Assembly (NCBI GenBank): GCA_002717505.1
Contig: PBEB01000038.1
Location: forward strand, 1 to 64,000
Origin: Leptospiraceae bacterium
GTDB taxonomy: Bacteria; Spirochaetota; Leptospiria; Leptospirales; Leptonemataceae
Direction: 5' to 3'
Length of the DNA stretch: 64,000 bases
Every line of letters begins with the position of its first letter. The stretch's first letter is position 1. Of the stretch, positions 62,861-64,000 are shown piece after piece. The notes beneath the pieces were generated by a model. It worked only from the letters and a program-made list of their open reading frames with translations. It ran no database searches and was not told the DNA's origin. The translations under genes and the position numbers were made by a program.

Positions 62861-64000
62861 CTATCCGGCCACAACTTCCTTTTCCTTTTCATGAACCGGG
62901 CCGGTAAGCTCCATTAGGGCGGCCAGAAAGGCAGACAGACGCTCTTCCAGACCGGCCTTCTGGACGGCTGAGGGGGGCTCGAAGTACAGCGTATCGGACT
63001 TGCCAGGTTTAACTCGGAAACCACGGCCGGATTTCAGAACTTTGATCATATGCTCCGGAGGAATCCGAAAGTTTTCCCCGGCCTCCAGCTGTATCATTCC
63101 CGCCGCTTCTTCGAACACTTTTTCAAAACCTGCAATGGAACAAAGAGTTCGAATTTTCTCTACTATTACGAACTGACTGGCAGCGCCCACCGGCTCGCCA
63201 AAACGGTCCTCCATTTCCGCCGCCAGAGATTCCACTTCTTCCAGATCAATGGCCGCCTCGAACCGTTTATAGAATTCGATCTTCTGTCGTGTATCCGGGA
63301 TGTAGTCATCTGGCAAATAGAAGTCCGTTTTCAGATTCACGGCGCACCGGAAATCCGAAGGCACTTCCTCTCCTTTCAGCCGGCGGACCGCATCGTCCAG
63401 AAACTTGATATAGAGCTCATAGCCCACATCCATGATATCGCCGCTCTGCTCTTTGCCCAGGAGGTTACCCGCTCCTCGAATCTCAAGATCTCGCATAGCT
63501 ACTTTAAAACCACTCCCCAGTTCCTGGTATTCCAGAAGGGTATTCAATCTCTTCTGTGCATGCTCGGTAAGGATGTGTTTTCCGGGATGAAAGAAATAGG
63601 CATAAGCCTGTCTGGAGGATCGCCCCACGCGCCCGCGGATTTGATAGAGCTGCGAAAGACCAAAGGAGTCCGCCCGATCCACAATCAAGGTATTCACATT
63701 GGGCATATCGATGCCATTTTCGATGATGGCTGTAGTGAGTAAGAGGTCGTACTTCCGATTCACAAAATCCAGAAGAATGTTTTCGATGTCATCCTCATCC
63801 ATCTGTCCATGAAGACTGGTAAAGCTGACATCGGGCATAAGACTCTGGATGCGGGCCGCAACTGCATCCAGATCCTGGATTCGATTGTGCAGATAGAATA
63901 CCTGACCTCCTCGCTCCAATTCTCGTTCCACGGCCTCTACCAGCACAGTGTCCGAATCTTCCATAACAAAAGTCTGTACCGGACGCCTGTCCCGGGGCGG
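62861..64000 (-). CDS. mfd: Transcription-repair coupling factor, C-terminal part
   Basis: At least 380 residues; the frame runs off the right edge (the upstream codons read PPRDRRPVQTFV, as in Mfd). The helicase C-terminal motifs are clear: VFYLHNRIQDLD, TTAIIENGIDMPNVNTLI, DRADSFGLSQLYQIRGRVGR. The TRCF (D7) domain follows (about the last 200 residues). Mfd removes stalled RNA polymerase and recruits UvrA. The ATG at 63964 is internal, not a start. The N-terminal two thirds lie outside the window. Confidence 0.97.
   Translation of the reverse strand, partial: PPRDRRPVQTFVMEDSDTVLVEAVERELERGGQVFYLHNRIQDLDAVAARIQSLMPDVSFTSLHGQMDEDDIENILLDFVNRKYDLLLTTAIIENGIDMPNVNTLIVDRADSFGLSQLYQIRGRVGRSSRQAYAYFFHPGKHILTEHAQKRLNTLLEYQELGSGFKVAMRDLEIRGAGNLLGKEQSGDIMDVGYELYIKFLDDAVRRLKGEEVPSDFRCAVNLKTDFYLPDDYIPDTRQKIEFYKRFEAAIDLEEVESLAAEMEDRFGEPVGAASQFVIVEKIRTLCSIAGFEKVFEEAAGMIQLEAGENFRIPPEHMIKVLKSGRGFRVKPGKSDTLYFEPPSAVQKAGLEERLSAFLAALMELTGPVHEKEKEVVAG

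Overview
The window looks like a chromosome segment of a spirochaete, most likely from the order Leptospirales. Its base composition is close to balanced, so Leptonema- or Turneriella-like members fit better than AT-rich Leptospira. This is inferred from content: many lipoproteins with loose spirochaete-type lipoboxes, a FecR-domain exported protein, a FapA-like protein, a candidate periplasmic flagellar collar protein, and Na+-NQR respiration. No rRNA, tRNA or CRISPR was seen. Most of the window is housekeeping sequence, with one insertion sequence end at the left edge and the end of mfd at the right edge.

Layout. 1-9.1 kb: IS3-type element end, marR with a palindromic operator, a coiled-coil membrane protein, an amino acid permease plus a chemoreceptor in one operon, two lipoproteins, a divergent flavodoxin/tetR pair with paired operators, and ilvN. 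9.1-12.3 kb: sppA and an overlapping exported HEAT/SH3-like gene. 12.3-20.4 kb: complete nqrABCDEF, then apbE and nqrM, which attach FMN and mature the iron site of the same pump; a three-copy 44-bp tandem repeat lies between these two factors. 20.7-26.4 kb: a large exported protein joining a zinc-peptidase-like domain, a beta-propeller and an Omp85-like barrel, divergent from an AsmA-like protein. 26.6-30.1 kb: XRE regulator, CDP-alcohol phosphatidyltransferase, recA with a long structured leader, and argC overlapping recA by 4 bp. 30.1-32.8 kb: TrkH/KtrA-type potassium uptake with a hidden 42-codon ORF between the two subunits.

32.8-45.7 kb: bifunctional rel/spoT, fapA-like, aroA, an unusual hisI, hemB, a FecR-domain protein, acetoacetyl-CoA synthetase, an M23 lipoprotein and a CBM48-like exported protein. 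45.8-49.4 kb: a 1186-residue protein with an acidic Asp/Gly-rich cytoplasmic half, one membrane segment and periplasmic TPRs (FlcA-like). 49.8-51.9 kb: GT26 glycosyltransferase and thiE-thiS. 51.9-55.9 kb: exbB-exbD-(23-codon mini-ORF)-exbD-tonB followed by an O-antigen ligase/polymerase-like protein. 56-64 kb: a LolA/LolB-like lipoprotein, a TPR protein, a membrane-anchored protein with a cysteine desulfurase, a chaperone-like lipoprotein and the C-terminal part of mfd.

The less ordinary signals are small and local: short unrelated or distantly related tandem repeats at gene ends (four sites), small ORFs tied to operon neighbours by ATGA overlaps (trkH-ktrA and exbD-exbD), the recA leader, the metal-site change in HisI, and the three-part outer-membrane metallopeptidase. 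No clear-cut new defence or mobile system was seen.
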